Positions 9,109 through 16,275 of a stretch of 64,000 nucleotides of DNA are shown here, one piece after another. Source of the stretch: Bacteroidales bacterium (GTDB lineage: Bacteria; Bacteroidota; Bacteroidia; Bacteroidales; UBA932); assembly GCA_017625725.1 (NCBI GenBank), contig JAGAKH010000009.1:1-64000 (forward strand), written 5' to 3'. Numbering within the stretch: the first letter of the stretch is position 1; each line of letters starts with the position of its first letter. Below the pieces are notes generated by a model that was given only the letters and a program-made list of their open reading frames with translations, had not been told where the DNA came from and did not search any database. The position numbers and the translations under genes were made by a program.

Positions 9109-9786
9109 ATGAGAATAGATATTATAAGCGTCGTTCCGGAGCTTCTGGAAAGCCCGTTAAGCCACTCGATTGTCGGGAGAGCTATTGACAAAGGATTAGT
9201 GGAAATTCATGTACATAATCCAAGAAAATACGGCAAAGGCCCAAGGCAGCAGGTAGATGACTACAGCTACGGCGGTGATGCCGGCATGGTCCTTATGGTT
9301 GAGCCGATATATCATCTCATTAACGAACTGAAAGCTGAAAGAGAGTATGACGAGGTTATCTTCATGTCTCCAGACGGAGAAGTTCTGAACCAAGGTATAT
9401 GCAACGAACTTTCACTCAAGGGCAACATCATCATTCTATGCGGTCACTACAAAGGTATAGACCACAGGATCCGGGAACATCTGGTAACAAGAGAAATATC
9501 TGCCGGAGACTATGTCTTGAGTGGCGGCGAACTACCTGCTGCCATACTTGCAGACTCTATAGTGAGATTGATTCCGGGCGCCTTGAGTGATGAAACTTCT
9601 GCTTTAAGCGACAGTTTCCAGGACGGTCTTCTTTCTGCCCCAGTATACACAAGGCCTGCTGAATTCAACGGTTGGAAAGTGCCGGAAGTTCTTTTAAGCG
9701 GCAATCCGAAGCTGATAAGGCAATGGCAGGACGATCAGGCTATCGAGCGTACCAAAAGGTTGAGACCTGATCTTTTTTCAGAATAA
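9109..9786 (+). CDS. trmD: tRNA (guanine-37-N1)-methyltransferase
   Basis: Starting at the ATG at 9109 gives a 225-residue protein beginning [13 protein letters not shown]. It contains the knotted SAM-binding region of SPOUT enzymes, including [21 protein letters not shown] and RLIPG, all typical of TrmD. The enzyme methylates G37 of tRNAs to prevent frameshifting. Length is normal. Unlike the common rpsP-rimM-trmD-rplS cluster it stands alone here, divergent from the DUF349 gene. Confidence 0.96.
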   Translation: MRIDIISVVPELLESPLSHSIVGRAIDKGLVEIHVHNPRKYGKGPRQQVDDYSYGGDAGMVLMVEPIYHLINELKAEREYDEVIFMSPDGEVLNQGICNELSLKGNIIILCGHYKGIDHRIREHLVTREISAGDYVLSGGELPAAILADSIVRLIPGALSDETSALSDSFQDGLLSAPVYTRPAEFNGWKVPEVLLSGNPKLIRQWQDDQAIERTKRLRPDLFSE

Positions 9787-9820
9787 AAGCCATCATTTTT
9801 TATTTTTTTAACAATATTTG

Positions 9821-9851
9821 TTTGGAAGTGATGAATTTTTACATAAATTTG
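9821..9851 (+). promoter_or_regulatory. Strong Bacteroidetes promoter with no protein gene directly behind it
   Basis: TTTG at 9821-9824, a 19-base spacer, and TAAATTTG at 9844-9851 match the full consensus. The transcript should begin near 9857, 160 bases before the next protein start, so it probably makes a small RNA or a long leader. Confidence 0.75.
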
Positions 9852-9856
9852 CAATC

Positions 9857-9977
9857 AACATAACAATTTTATGTCAATCAGACGTTTCTAACCACTAATA
9901 ATTAATCATCCCATAAAGGGAATACACTACACTACTAACTAACCGAAAAAGCCCGCAGTGATGCGAGCTTTTTTACT
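9857..9977 (+). ncRNA. Candidate small RNA or attenuator leader with a six-codon open frame
   Basis: Between the promoter at 9821-9851 and a terminator-like hairpin at 9946-9973 lies about 120 bases with no larger gene. It starts with a small hairpin (ACATAA at 9858-9863, TTATGT at 9869-9874), which overlaps an ATG that opens a six-codon frame reading MSIRRF and stopping at 9891. The rest is A/C rich and little structured. It could be a stand-alone RNA or an attenuator for the gene at 10021, although that gene seems to have its own -7 element at 9994-10001. I do not recognise a known RNA family. Confidence 0.5.
9946..9977 (+). terminator. Hairpin terminator of the candidate small RNA
   Basis: AAAAAGC with CGC on the left and GCG with GCTTTTT on the right, around an AGTGAT loop, followed by T-rich sequence. 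It ends just before the -7 element of the next gene. Confidence 0.65.
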
Positions 9978-9993
9978 TTTATGCAAAAAACGT

Positions 9994-10001
9994 TACATTT
10001 G
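9994..10001 (+). promoter_or_regulatory. Candidate -7 element for the gene at 10021
   Basis: TACATTTG matches TAnnTTTG and lies 19 bases before the ATG at 10021. No clear -33 box. Confidence 0.45.
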
Positions 10002-10020
10002 CACGAAATTCAGAATAAAC

Positions 10021-10602
10021 ATGGAAGAGGACATCAGATATTATGAAGCATACGAGGAAAATCTCCAACGCGAGATCCTTAAGATGTGCACAAGCCTTGG
10101 AATGCTCGATGGAGAGCTTCTTAATTCGGAAGACATTGACCTCAAGTGGAAGGAATGGGCACCTGAGTACATTGCAGAGGCTCTTCCTGAAGTGAATTCA
10201 TACCCGGAATTTGCCATTGCATGTGCCGGTTATGCCGGAATGGCGGTAGCAGAATGGTGGGACAAGGACTGGGGCAGGCATCATGGTTCCAAATACGAAA
10301 CACTGCACGGTCCGCGTGGTTTCGACGACATGGACGAATTCATCGTACAGAATATCCTGGGCCTCGCCTTGGATTCAACTGAAGCACAGCAGATTATGAA
10401 CATACTTCTTTGCTGTGCCCAGAAGGCGGTAACCTTCATCAGACACGAACAGATCGAACATCAGACCGTCAAGGCATTCCATATCTTTGCCCGCACAGTC
10501 AAGGTGATGTTCAGAACAGGAGCCGCCCTTCAGTTGAAGAGACTTGGATATAAATTCCACAAAGTCGATATGAACAGGATGTCAGGAAAATCCTTCTCCT
10601 GA
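10021..10602 (+). CDS. Conserved-looking protein of unknown function
   Basis: I do not recognise a family. The open frame extends upstream to 9958, but that part overlaps the terminator and -7 element, so the ATG at 10021 (193 residues, MEEDIRYYEAYEEN) is chosen. The product is soluble, acidic at the N-terminus and helix-rich, with a WWDKDWG segment followed by a His-rich HHGSKYETLHGPRG stretch, no signal peptide and no membrane segment. The C-terminus is basic. It stands alone, convergent with the TonB receptor gene, 13 bases apart. Codon use looks like that of its neighbours, so it is likely a real gene. Confidence 0.75.
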   Translation: MEEDIRYYEAYEENLQREILKMCTSLGMLDGELLNSEDIDLKWKEWAPEYIAEALPEVNSYPEFAIACAGYAGMAVAEWWDKDWGRHHGSKYETLHGPRGFDDMDEFIVQNILGLALDSTEAQQIMNILLCCAQKAVTFIRHEQIEHQTVKAFHIFARTVKVMFRTGAALQLKRLGYKFHKVDMNRMSGKSFS

Positions 10603-10615
10603 CATCCGTCTGTTT

Positions 10616-12838
10616 TCAGAATCTGTAGCTCAGTTTGACCATATAATTCAATGGTGCCTGAGGATATATGCCGACTCCATAACAGAATGAGCCATCCTCC
10701 TCTACTATATTCTTATAGCACCACCCGTCAGCATAATACATATTATTGAACAGATTGTTTATATGACATGATATGCCTACGCTGCCGTGTCCGGTTTCAA
10801 ATTCATGACTAAGAGAAAGATTTGATACGAAATACTGAGGAACCGCCCTGTCATCAGACATGGTGTTGTCGAGATACTGCTTGCCGACATATTTCCCATC
10901 TATCGCCAAAGTGGTTGATTTCAAGGAATTGGAAGCTATACCCTTCCATGGAGAGACTGACAGACGCACCATCGAGACAACGGAAGACGACATCAGCATT
11001 GTAGTTCTTCCATAATTATACGCAGTCACTCTTCCTGTACCAGCCCAATTGTCATAAGTATCGACATGCTGGACATATTCAGTATAATCCTCTATCTGAT
11101 TGGTACTCAATGACAGGTTTGCATCAGCCCGAAGCCATGTCAAAGGATTCCATGCTGCAGCAAGCTCAAGGCCCCTCCTCCAGCTTCTCGGCACATTCTC
11201 CTTTATCGTGTATCCCACATTCGAAAGACGGCCGGTTTCAAGAAGCATATCCCAATATTCCATCAGATATACGTTTGCAGAAACTGTCAGTGACTCTGAA
11301 GAGTATGCGTATCCGAATTCAATATCAAGCATCTTCTCTGGTCTGATGCTCATCTTTGACTTGATCACCTCCTTTATATCACTTCTTCCAGGTTCTCTAT
11401 GTGCCAATGCTGCAGATAAATATGCCTTATGTCCGGAAGACAGATCAAACGAAAGACCGGCACGAGGGTTTATAAAGTTCCAATGGGTTGAATAATCCAA
11501 TGATATCTGATCATCCTCCGGTCCCTTCATATCAAGGATGATTCCGCGATACTGCAGGTCAGCATAGGCTGTCATCCACTCCAGAGGCGAATATTCCGCA
11601 CGTGCAAACAGATTGAGCTCCTGCTTCAAGCCATTGTTGAAATACCATCCATGAGATGAATAATCATACTCATCTCCAAGAATATCACTCCAGAGAACTT
11701 TACCAATATGATCACCGTCGTAACGAGACAGATTGAGTCCGGCAGTCACGGAAAGATTGTCAGATGAGTATCTCAGGTCTGAATTAAGTACAATATAATG
11801 GTTATCCATCGCTTCCTGGACTATGAAATCCCCTTTCCTGTCGGAATCCAGGCTGAAATTATAGTCTCTTAAAGAATCACCGGCCTTATAATTTTCAAAA
11901 AAGCCATCTCCTTTGGTCCAGTTCAGCGTCGTAGTCCAGATCATATTCTTCTGAAACTCCCTGGTGTAGTTCAGCTGCAGATGATTCTGGGTATAATTAT
12001 CAGTATCATTATCATAATACCTGACATTTCCATATTGGTCATAATACTCCCCGGCCGGATTGTAACGTCTGTCAATCCTGTATTGCTCCAGGTCTATTCC
12101 ATGCCATGTTATGCCGGTACGCTGATCCCCATAAAGCCATGTCAGGCGTAATGAGTTCTTTTCATTCATCCATCCGAGAACAGCAAATGCCGACTGGATA
12201 TCAGCAAATGCATTTCTGATATATCCGTCCGTCATGCCCTTGGAATAGGCAAAGTCAAAATATACTCCTTTATCGGTCATCCCGGTTCCGGTTGATACAG
12301 TCGAAGTGAATGTTCCGTATGAACCATAACCCATGTCCAATGATGCATACGGATGCTGTCCGACCGAAGCCGTGCTCATGTTTATACTGGCCCCGAACGC
12401 ACCAGGACCTGACGCAGAAGTTCCCAATCCTCGTTGAAGCTGGACACTGGAAAGTATGCCGGAAAGAGCAGGCATGTTAACCCAGAACACTTCCTGTGAC
12501 TCGGCATCGTTCAATGTAATTCCATTCAGCGTGACATTGATCTGCGAACCTTTGGAACCCCTGACTGTCATTTTCGAATATCCGAGTCCGGTACCTCCTT
12601 CATTCACAGCCACTACCGAAGGCTGGAGTGACAGGGCCATCGGCAAAGAATTCATAGGATTCACATTTTCAAGTTCTTCCCTGGAAATCATCGTGTAGGT
12701 AACAGGTGTGGATTTACCTGCTCTTGATGTCATTACGACCGCACTGTCGAGCTTTTCGACAACGCCTTCGGGTCCGGCACCTTGTGCCATACCCGGAAAC
12801 AGCAAAGCGACTGCTGCATAAAACAAAAAACCTCGCAT
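10616..12838 (-). CDS. TonB-dependent outer membrane receptor under TPP riboswitch control (likely thiamin uptake)
   Basis: The 740-residue protein starts at the ATG at 12838 with a signal peptide ending near GMAQGA. A plug domain follows (TYTMISREELENVN, then a glycine-rich region and GSKGSQINVTLNGI), then a 22-strand-type barrel rich in aromatic residues, ending in the classical C-terminal aromatic motif (LSYRF). There is no carboxypeptidase-like extension, unlike SusC. The TPP riboswitch at 12891-12967, directly upstream, implies that the receptor takes up thiamin or a related compound; such receptors are known in Bacteroidetes as candidate thiamin transporters. The inner membrane partners are not in the window. 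An upstream in-frame start at 12880 would lie inside the riboswitch region and is rejected. Confidence 0.9.
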   Translation of the reverse strand: MRGFLFYAAVALLFPGMAQGAGPEGVVEKLDSAVVMTSRAGKSTPVTYTMISREELENVNPMNSLPMALSLQPSVVAVNEGGTGLGYSKMTVRGSKGSQINVTLNGITLNDAESQEVFWVNMPALSGILSSVQLQRGLGTSASGPGAFGASINMSTASVGQHPYASLDMGYGSYGTFTSTVSTGTGMTDKGVYFDFAYSKGMTDGYIRNAFADIQSAFAVLGWMNEKNSLRLTWLYGDQRTGITWHGIDLEQYRIDRRYNPAGEYYDQYGNVRYYDNDTDNYTQNHLQLNYTREFQKNMIWTTTLNWTKGDGFFENYKAGDSLRDYNFSLDSDRKGDFIVQEAMDNHYIVLNSDLRYSSDNLSVTAGLNLSRYDGDHIGKVLWSDILGDEYDYSSHGWYFNNGLKQELNLFARAEYSPLEWMTAYADLQYRGIILDMKGPEDDQISLDYSTHWNFINPRAGLSFDLSSGHKAYLSAALAHREPGRSDIKEVIKSKMSIRPEKMLDIEFGYAYSSESLTVSANVYLMEYWDMLLETGRLSNVGYTIKENVPRSWRRGLELAAAWNPLTWLRADANLSLSTNQIEDYTEYVQHVDTYDNWAGTGRVTAYNYGRTTMLMSSSVVSMVRLSVSPWKGIASNSLKSTTLAIDGKYVGKQYLDNTMSDDRAVPQYFVSNLSLSHEFETGHGSVGISCHINNLFNNMYYADGWCYKNIVEEDGSFCYGVGIYPQAPLNYMVKLSYRF

Positions 12839-12890
12839 AATGTAAACACATATATGCAAGGGGTGTGTATACTGATACACTTGAGACTAT

Positions 12891-12967
12891 GCATCCCTAC
12901 GCCGGCATTATCCGGATCAGGTTCATGGGTATGATCTCAGCCCGAAGTGGGCACCCCCGCAAAAATA
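12891..12967 (-). promoter_or_regulatory. TPP (thiamin pyrophosphate) riboswitch
   Basis: On the minus strand the conserved core reads GGGGTGCCC, a GGGCTGAGATCATACCC segment, GAACCTGATC, and GGATAATGCCGGCGTAGGGA, all diagnostic of the TPP aptamer including the CUGAGA pyrimidine-sensing loop. A short P1 can form from TGC at its 5' side and GCA after the core. Between aptamer and gene a GTGTAT-ATACAC hairpin (12865-12880 region) may belong to the expression platform. A TATTTTTG box at 12960-12967 is too close to be its promoter, so transcription probably enters from the glutaminyl cyclase gene or from an undetected promoter. Confidence 0.93.
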
Positions 12968-12981
12968 TTTTATATAAAGTC

Positions 12982-13740
12982 TTACTTTCTTTCTACAAGC
13001 CTCACTTCATAAAGCCTCGGCCAGTTCTTTCCTGTAAGATATATCTTTCCGTTCACGGAATCATAAGCTATTCCATTGAGAACATCCGTATCAGGAGTCC
13101 TCATCGATCTTGGAAGAAGTCCCCTGCAATCTATGACGCCTTCAACTTCACCATCCTTAGGATCAATGATCACGATTTCATCAGTCGTATATACATTGGC
13201 CCATATCTTTCCGTCAATATATTCAAGCTCGTTAAGGAATCTGACAGGTTGTCCTTCAATAGTCACCCTCACCTTTCTGTCAACAGCAAACTTCTCATTC
13301 ATGAAGTAAAGGTACGAAGATCCATCAGAAGCAATAAGCTGCCTGCCGTCTGTCGTGATACCCCATCCTTCTCTAGGATATTTCCACGAAGACTTATATT
13401 CAAGGGTATTCGCATCATAGATAAATGCAACCTTGCTTTCCCATGTCAGGATGAAGAGTTCATCACCGAAGATCACCGACCCTTCCACGAAATACTTGCG
13501 GTCAAAATCCAGTCTTCTCAATGCCTTTCCAGTCTGAAGATCGACCTTTCTGAAGGTTGACTTTCCTTTCACACCGGTACTTTCATACATCTGACCTTCA
13601 TGAATGAAAAGTCCCTGAGTGTATGAATCAGTATCATGTGGAAATGACGAGACCACCTCTATGCCATATTCCCTGACACCTGCTTCAGTACATGAAACAA
13701 GGAGCAGGGGCATCAGAAATATATAAATAAGTCTCATCAT
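12982..13740 (-). CDS. Glutaminyl-peptide cyclotransferase (plant/bacterial type), lipoprotein
   Basis: The 252-residue product begins with a lipoprotein signal (LLLVSC), so it is probably anchored in the periplasm or outer membrane. The mature part has the features of the five-bladed propeller glutamine cyclotransferases: FPHDTDSYTQGL, YESTGVKGKS, EGSVIFGDELFILTW, EGWGITTDG and NELEYIDGKIWANVY. These enzymes convert N-terminal glutamine to pyroglutamate. Start is either of two adjacent ATG codons. It lies upstream of the TPP riboswitch and TonB receptor on the same strand with no visible terminator in between. Confidence 0.9.
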   Translation of the reverse strand: MMRLIYIFLMPLLLVSCTEAGVREYGIEVVSSFPHDTDSYTQGLFIHEGQMYESTGVKGKSTFRKVDLQTGKALRRLDFDRKYFVEGSVIFGDELFILTWESKVAFIYDANTLEYKSSWKYPREGWGITTDGRQLIASDGSSYLYFMNEKFAVDRKVRVTIEGQPVRFLNELEYIDGKIWANVYTTDEIVIIDPKDGEVEGVIDCRGLLPRSMRTPDTDVLNGIAYDSVNGKIYLTGKNWPRLYEVRLVERK

Positions 13741-13767
13741 AATGGTAAAATAGGCTCATTTGAGCGA

Positions 13768-13775
13768 CAAAAGTA
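13768..13775 (-). promoter_or_regulatory. Candidate -7 element for the glutaminyl cyclase gene
   Basis: TACTTTTG on the minus strand, 28 bases upstream of the start. No spaced -33 box visible. Confidence 0.45.
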
Positions 13776-13806
13776 AACAAAAAAAACAATATGAAAAAAT
13801 AATGAC

Positions 13807-13814
13807 TAACTTTG
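13807..13814 (+). promoter_or_regulatory. Candidate -7 element for the reductase pair
   Basis: TAACTTTG, 26 bases before the ATG at 13840; divergent from the box for the glutaminyl cyclase gene. Confidence 0.5.
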
Positions 13815-13839
13815 TCATCTTGGAATAAAAACATTCGGC

Positions 13840-14619
13840 ATGAACACTTATTATTTAATCATGACCTGCATGGCTGTAATGGCCGTAATAGTCTTTATCG
13901 CACTATTCTTCTTCAAGGCTGGTTATGGATATCTTTCAACCTCAAACTGGGGTCCGAAGATCAGCAATAAAACCGCATGGGTCCTGATGGAAGCTCCGGC
14001 CTTCCTGTTCATGCTCTATTACACCATACGCTTTGCCGTTTCCGGAACCGACACTGGAAATGCCAGGATAGTCCTTTTCATAATGGCAGGACTTTATCTC
14101 CTTCACTATTTCCAGAGGTCATTCATTTTCCCTCTGATGATGAGAGGAAAAAGCAAGATGCCGGTCGCGATCATGCTGATGGGACTGGTATTCAATACCC
14201 TGAATGCCTATCTTATAGGAAACTGGCTTTACGGTATGGCACCAGCAGGAATGTATGGTACCGAGTGGCTATGGAGTCCGAAATTCATCATTGGACTTAT
14301 CGTTTTCCTTACAGGCATGATAATAAACCTGCATTCCGATCATGTGATCCGTAATTTAAGACAACCGGGAGACACAAGGCATTATATTCCTAAAAAGGGA
14401 CTATATCGATTCGTCACATCTGCCAACTATTTCGGCGAACTGACAGAATGGATCGGATATGCCATTCTTACCTGGTCACCAGCCGGACTTCTTTTCGCCA
14501 TCTGGACCTTTGCAAACCTTGGTCCGCGTGCTAAGTCACTCACCGAGAAATACGAAAAGGAATTCGGCGAAGAATATACTAAACTGAACAAGAAACACAT
14601 AATACCATTCATCTGGTAA
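13840..14619 (+). CDS. 3-oxo-5-alpha-steroid 4-dehydrogenase family membrane protein
   Basis: The 259-residue protein is very hydrophobic with about six or seven membrane segments. Its C-terminal half has the signature of the steroid 5-alpha-reductase family: NLHSDHVIRNLR, YIPKKGLYRFV, the SANYFGELTEWIGYA motif and a C-terminal KYEKEFGEEYxKL with a final FIW. Family members reduce the delta-4 double bond of 3-oxo-steroids using NADPH; in gut Bacteroidales, homologues act on bile acids and steroid hormones, while other relatives act on different enone lipids. Its stop overlaps the next start by one base (TAATG), linking it to a flavin-dependent ene-reductase. Family assignment is strong, substrate is inferred. 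Confidence 0.88.
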   Translation: MNTYYLIMTCMAVMAVIVFIALFFFKAGYGYLSTSNWGPKISNKTAWVLMEAPAFLFMLYYTIRFAVSGTDTGNARIVLFIMAGLYLLHYFQRSFIFPLMMRGKSKMPVAIMLMGLVFNTLNAYLIGNWLYGMAPAGMYGTEWLWSPKFIIGLIVFLTGMIINLHSDHVIRNLRQPGDTRHYIPKKGLYRFVTSANYFGELTEWIGYAILTWSPAGLLFAIWTFANLGPRAKSLTEKYEKEFGEEYTKLNKKHIIPFIW

Positions 14620-15875
14620 TGAGCGAGTTATTTACACCATACAAGATCGGTCCTCTGGAACTCAGAAACAGAACGATCAGGTCTGCAGCTTTTGAAGCAA
14701 TGTGCCCCGGACAGAGGCCTTCGAAGGAACTCTTCGACTATCACACAGCAGTCGCAAGAGGTGGGATCGGAATGACTACAGTTGCTTATGCAGCTGTCTG
14801 TCAGAGCGGTCTTTCATTCGAGAACCAGCTATGGATGAGGGATGAAATCGTACCGGAACTCAAACAGCTTACCGATGCGATTCACGCAGAAGGAGCAAAG
14901 GCCTCCATCCAGCTCGGACATTGCGGAAACATGTCGCACAGGAACATTTGCGGATGCATGCCATATGGTGCCAGCAGAGGTTTCAACCTATATTCCCCTA
15001 CTTTCGTCCAGAAGATGAACATGAAGCAGATCGACGAAGTAGCGGATGCCTATGGCAAAGCTGTCGAACTGGCGATAGAAGCAGGTTTTGATGCAATTGA
15101 GATACATGCCGGCCATGGATATCTGATATCTCAGTTCCTTTCCCCATACACCAACCACCGTAAGGACGAATTCGGAGGTAGTCTCGAAAACAGAATGAGA
15201 TTCATGAGAATGTGCGTCAGCAAGGCGGTAGAGGCAGGAAAAGGGAAGGTAGCCATCTTCGCAAAACTGAACACCAGAGACGGTTTCAAGGGAGGACAGG
15301 AGACTGACGAACTAATTGAAGTCGCGAAGGAACTACGCAACCTTGGGGTTGAGTCCATCATTCTTTCCGGTGGTTTCGTAAGCAGGCATCCTCAGTATGT
15401 GATGAGAGGACAATTTCCGAAAAAGACCATAGTACACTACTTTCCCTGGAGCAAATGGTGGCTGAAGCTTGGTGTAGGAATCGCTGGTAAGATCGTCGCT
15501 CCTACAGTTCCTTTCAAGCCGTTGTTCTTCATGGAAGATGCCATGAAGTTCAGGGAGGCAATGCCGGACTACCCTTTTGTATATGTAGGCGGAATCATAT
15601 CCAGGGAAACAGCAGACAAAGCTATTGACCTTGGTTTCCCTATGATTCAGATCGGGCGTGCAGTTCTTGAAGACACAGATTTCGTCAACAGGATGAAGGA
15701 AGATGAGAAGCATTGCAGCGGATGTACTCACAGCAACTTCTGTATAGGAAGAATGTACTCGAAATCAATGCAGTGTCATAAACATTGCGAAGACATAACT
15801 CCATCCCTCGTAAAAGAGGTCGAAAGAGTAAACAGACAGAATGATGAACTCGAGCGTAGGCTCGGATACAAATAA
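14619..15875 (+). CDS. NADH:flavin oxidoreductase of the old yellow enzyme / BaiCD class, short form
   Basis: The 418-residue protein has the FMN barrel of old yellow enzymes: KIGPLELRNR at the start, SIQLGHCG, EIHAGHGYLISQFLSP (histidines near residues 164 and 167), the GGSLENRMRF segment and a C-terminal VGGI/IQIGRA phosphate-binding part. After the barrel comes a cysteine-rich tail (Cys near 366, 369, 375, then two or three more to 395), suggesting an iron-sulfur cluster as in 2,4-dienoyl-CoA reductase and BaiCD/BaiH, but with different spacing. The NAD(P)-binding second half of those 640-residue enzymes is absent. Fused translation with the 5-alpha-reductase-like gene suggests both act on the same enone substrate, possibly yielding 5-alpha and 5-beta products. 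Confidence 0.88.
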   Translation: MSELFTPYKIGPLELRNRTIRSAAFEAMCPGQRPSKELFDYHTAVARGGIGMTTVAYAAVCQSGLSFENQLWMRDEIVPELKQLTDAIHAEGAKASIQLGHCGNMSHRNICGCMPYGASRGFNLYSPTFVQKMNMKQIDEVADAYGKAVELAIEAGFDAIEIHAGHGYLISQFLSPYTNHRKDEFGGSLENRMRFMRMCVSKAVEAGKGKVAIFAKLNTRDGFKGGQETDELIEVAKELRNLGVESIILSGGFVSRHPQYVMRGQFPKKTIVHYFPWSKWWLKLGVGIAGKIVAPTVPFKPLFFMEDAMKFREAMPDYPFVYVGGIISRETADKAIDLGFPMIQIGRAVLEDTDFVNRMKEDEKHCSGCTHSNFCIGRMYSKSMQCHKHCEDITPSLVKEVERVNRQNDELERRLGYK

Positions 15876-16190
15876 CAGGTGGGATGACTTGTCGCGGCTA
15901 TTTCAGATAGCTGAGGAAAGTCCGGACTGGGAAGGGCATCCTGCTGCGGAAATCGCAGATGGGAGTAATCTTATGAATGCCGTAACAGAGAACAGACCGC
16001 CCGAAAGGGCAAGGGTGAAACCGTGAGGCAAGAGCTCACGACGTCAGGTGGTGACATCTGACGGTGACGGCACCAGGACCAGCAAGACCATGTATACCGG
16101 CATATAAGGGCTGCCCGTCCTTTGCCGGGGGGTAGGTTGCGAAGATAAATGACAGGATAAAACAGAAACCGGCTTACGGTCCCGCCTGAA
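15876..16190 (+). ncRNA. rnpB: RNase P RNA
   Basis: The segment carries the conserved RNase P class A blocks: GAGGAAAGTCCGGAC near the 5' end, a CAAGGGTGAAA-type region, GGTAAGCCCC-like distal pairing, and ACAGAAACCGGCTTAC near the 3' end. P1 forms from CAGGTGGGA (15876-15884) with TCCCGCCTG (16180-16188). This RNA is the catalytic subunit that removes tRNA leaders. Its first base follows directly on the stop codon of the flavin oxidoreductase gene, so its promoter must lie inside that gene or it is processed from a longer transcript. Confidence 0.95.
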
Positions 16191-16195
16191 CATTA

Positions 16196-16226
16196 AGAGA
16201 GGATGAAATTCATCCTCTTTTTTTTA
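16196..16226 (+). terminator. Terminator of rnpB
   Basis: AGAGGATGA, short loop, TCATCCTCT, then a run of T. Lies eight bases after the P1 stem. Confidence 0.88.
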
Positions 16227-16236
16227 CATTTTCTTC

Positions 16237-16267
16237 TTGCGAAGACGAATAAGAAAGGTTATCTTTG
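16237..16267 (+). promoter_or_regulatory. Candidate promoter for the DUF1846 gene
   Basis: TTG at 16237-16239, a 20-base spacer, and TATCTTTG at 16260-16267. This fixes the protein start to the ATG at 16276 rather than 16237, leaving a near-leaderless message. Confidence 0.6.
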
Positions 16268-16275
16268 CTATCCGT

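Noticed and set aside
12960..12967. TATTTTTG as a promoter of the TonB receptor
   Set aside because: Its predicted start would cut off the 5' side of the TPP aptamer, so it cannot drive a functional riboswitch transcript.
12865..13560. 231-codon plus-strand frame opposite the glutaminyl cyclase gene
   Set aside because: It covers the riboswitch and runs antisense to a well supported gene; product has no family features.
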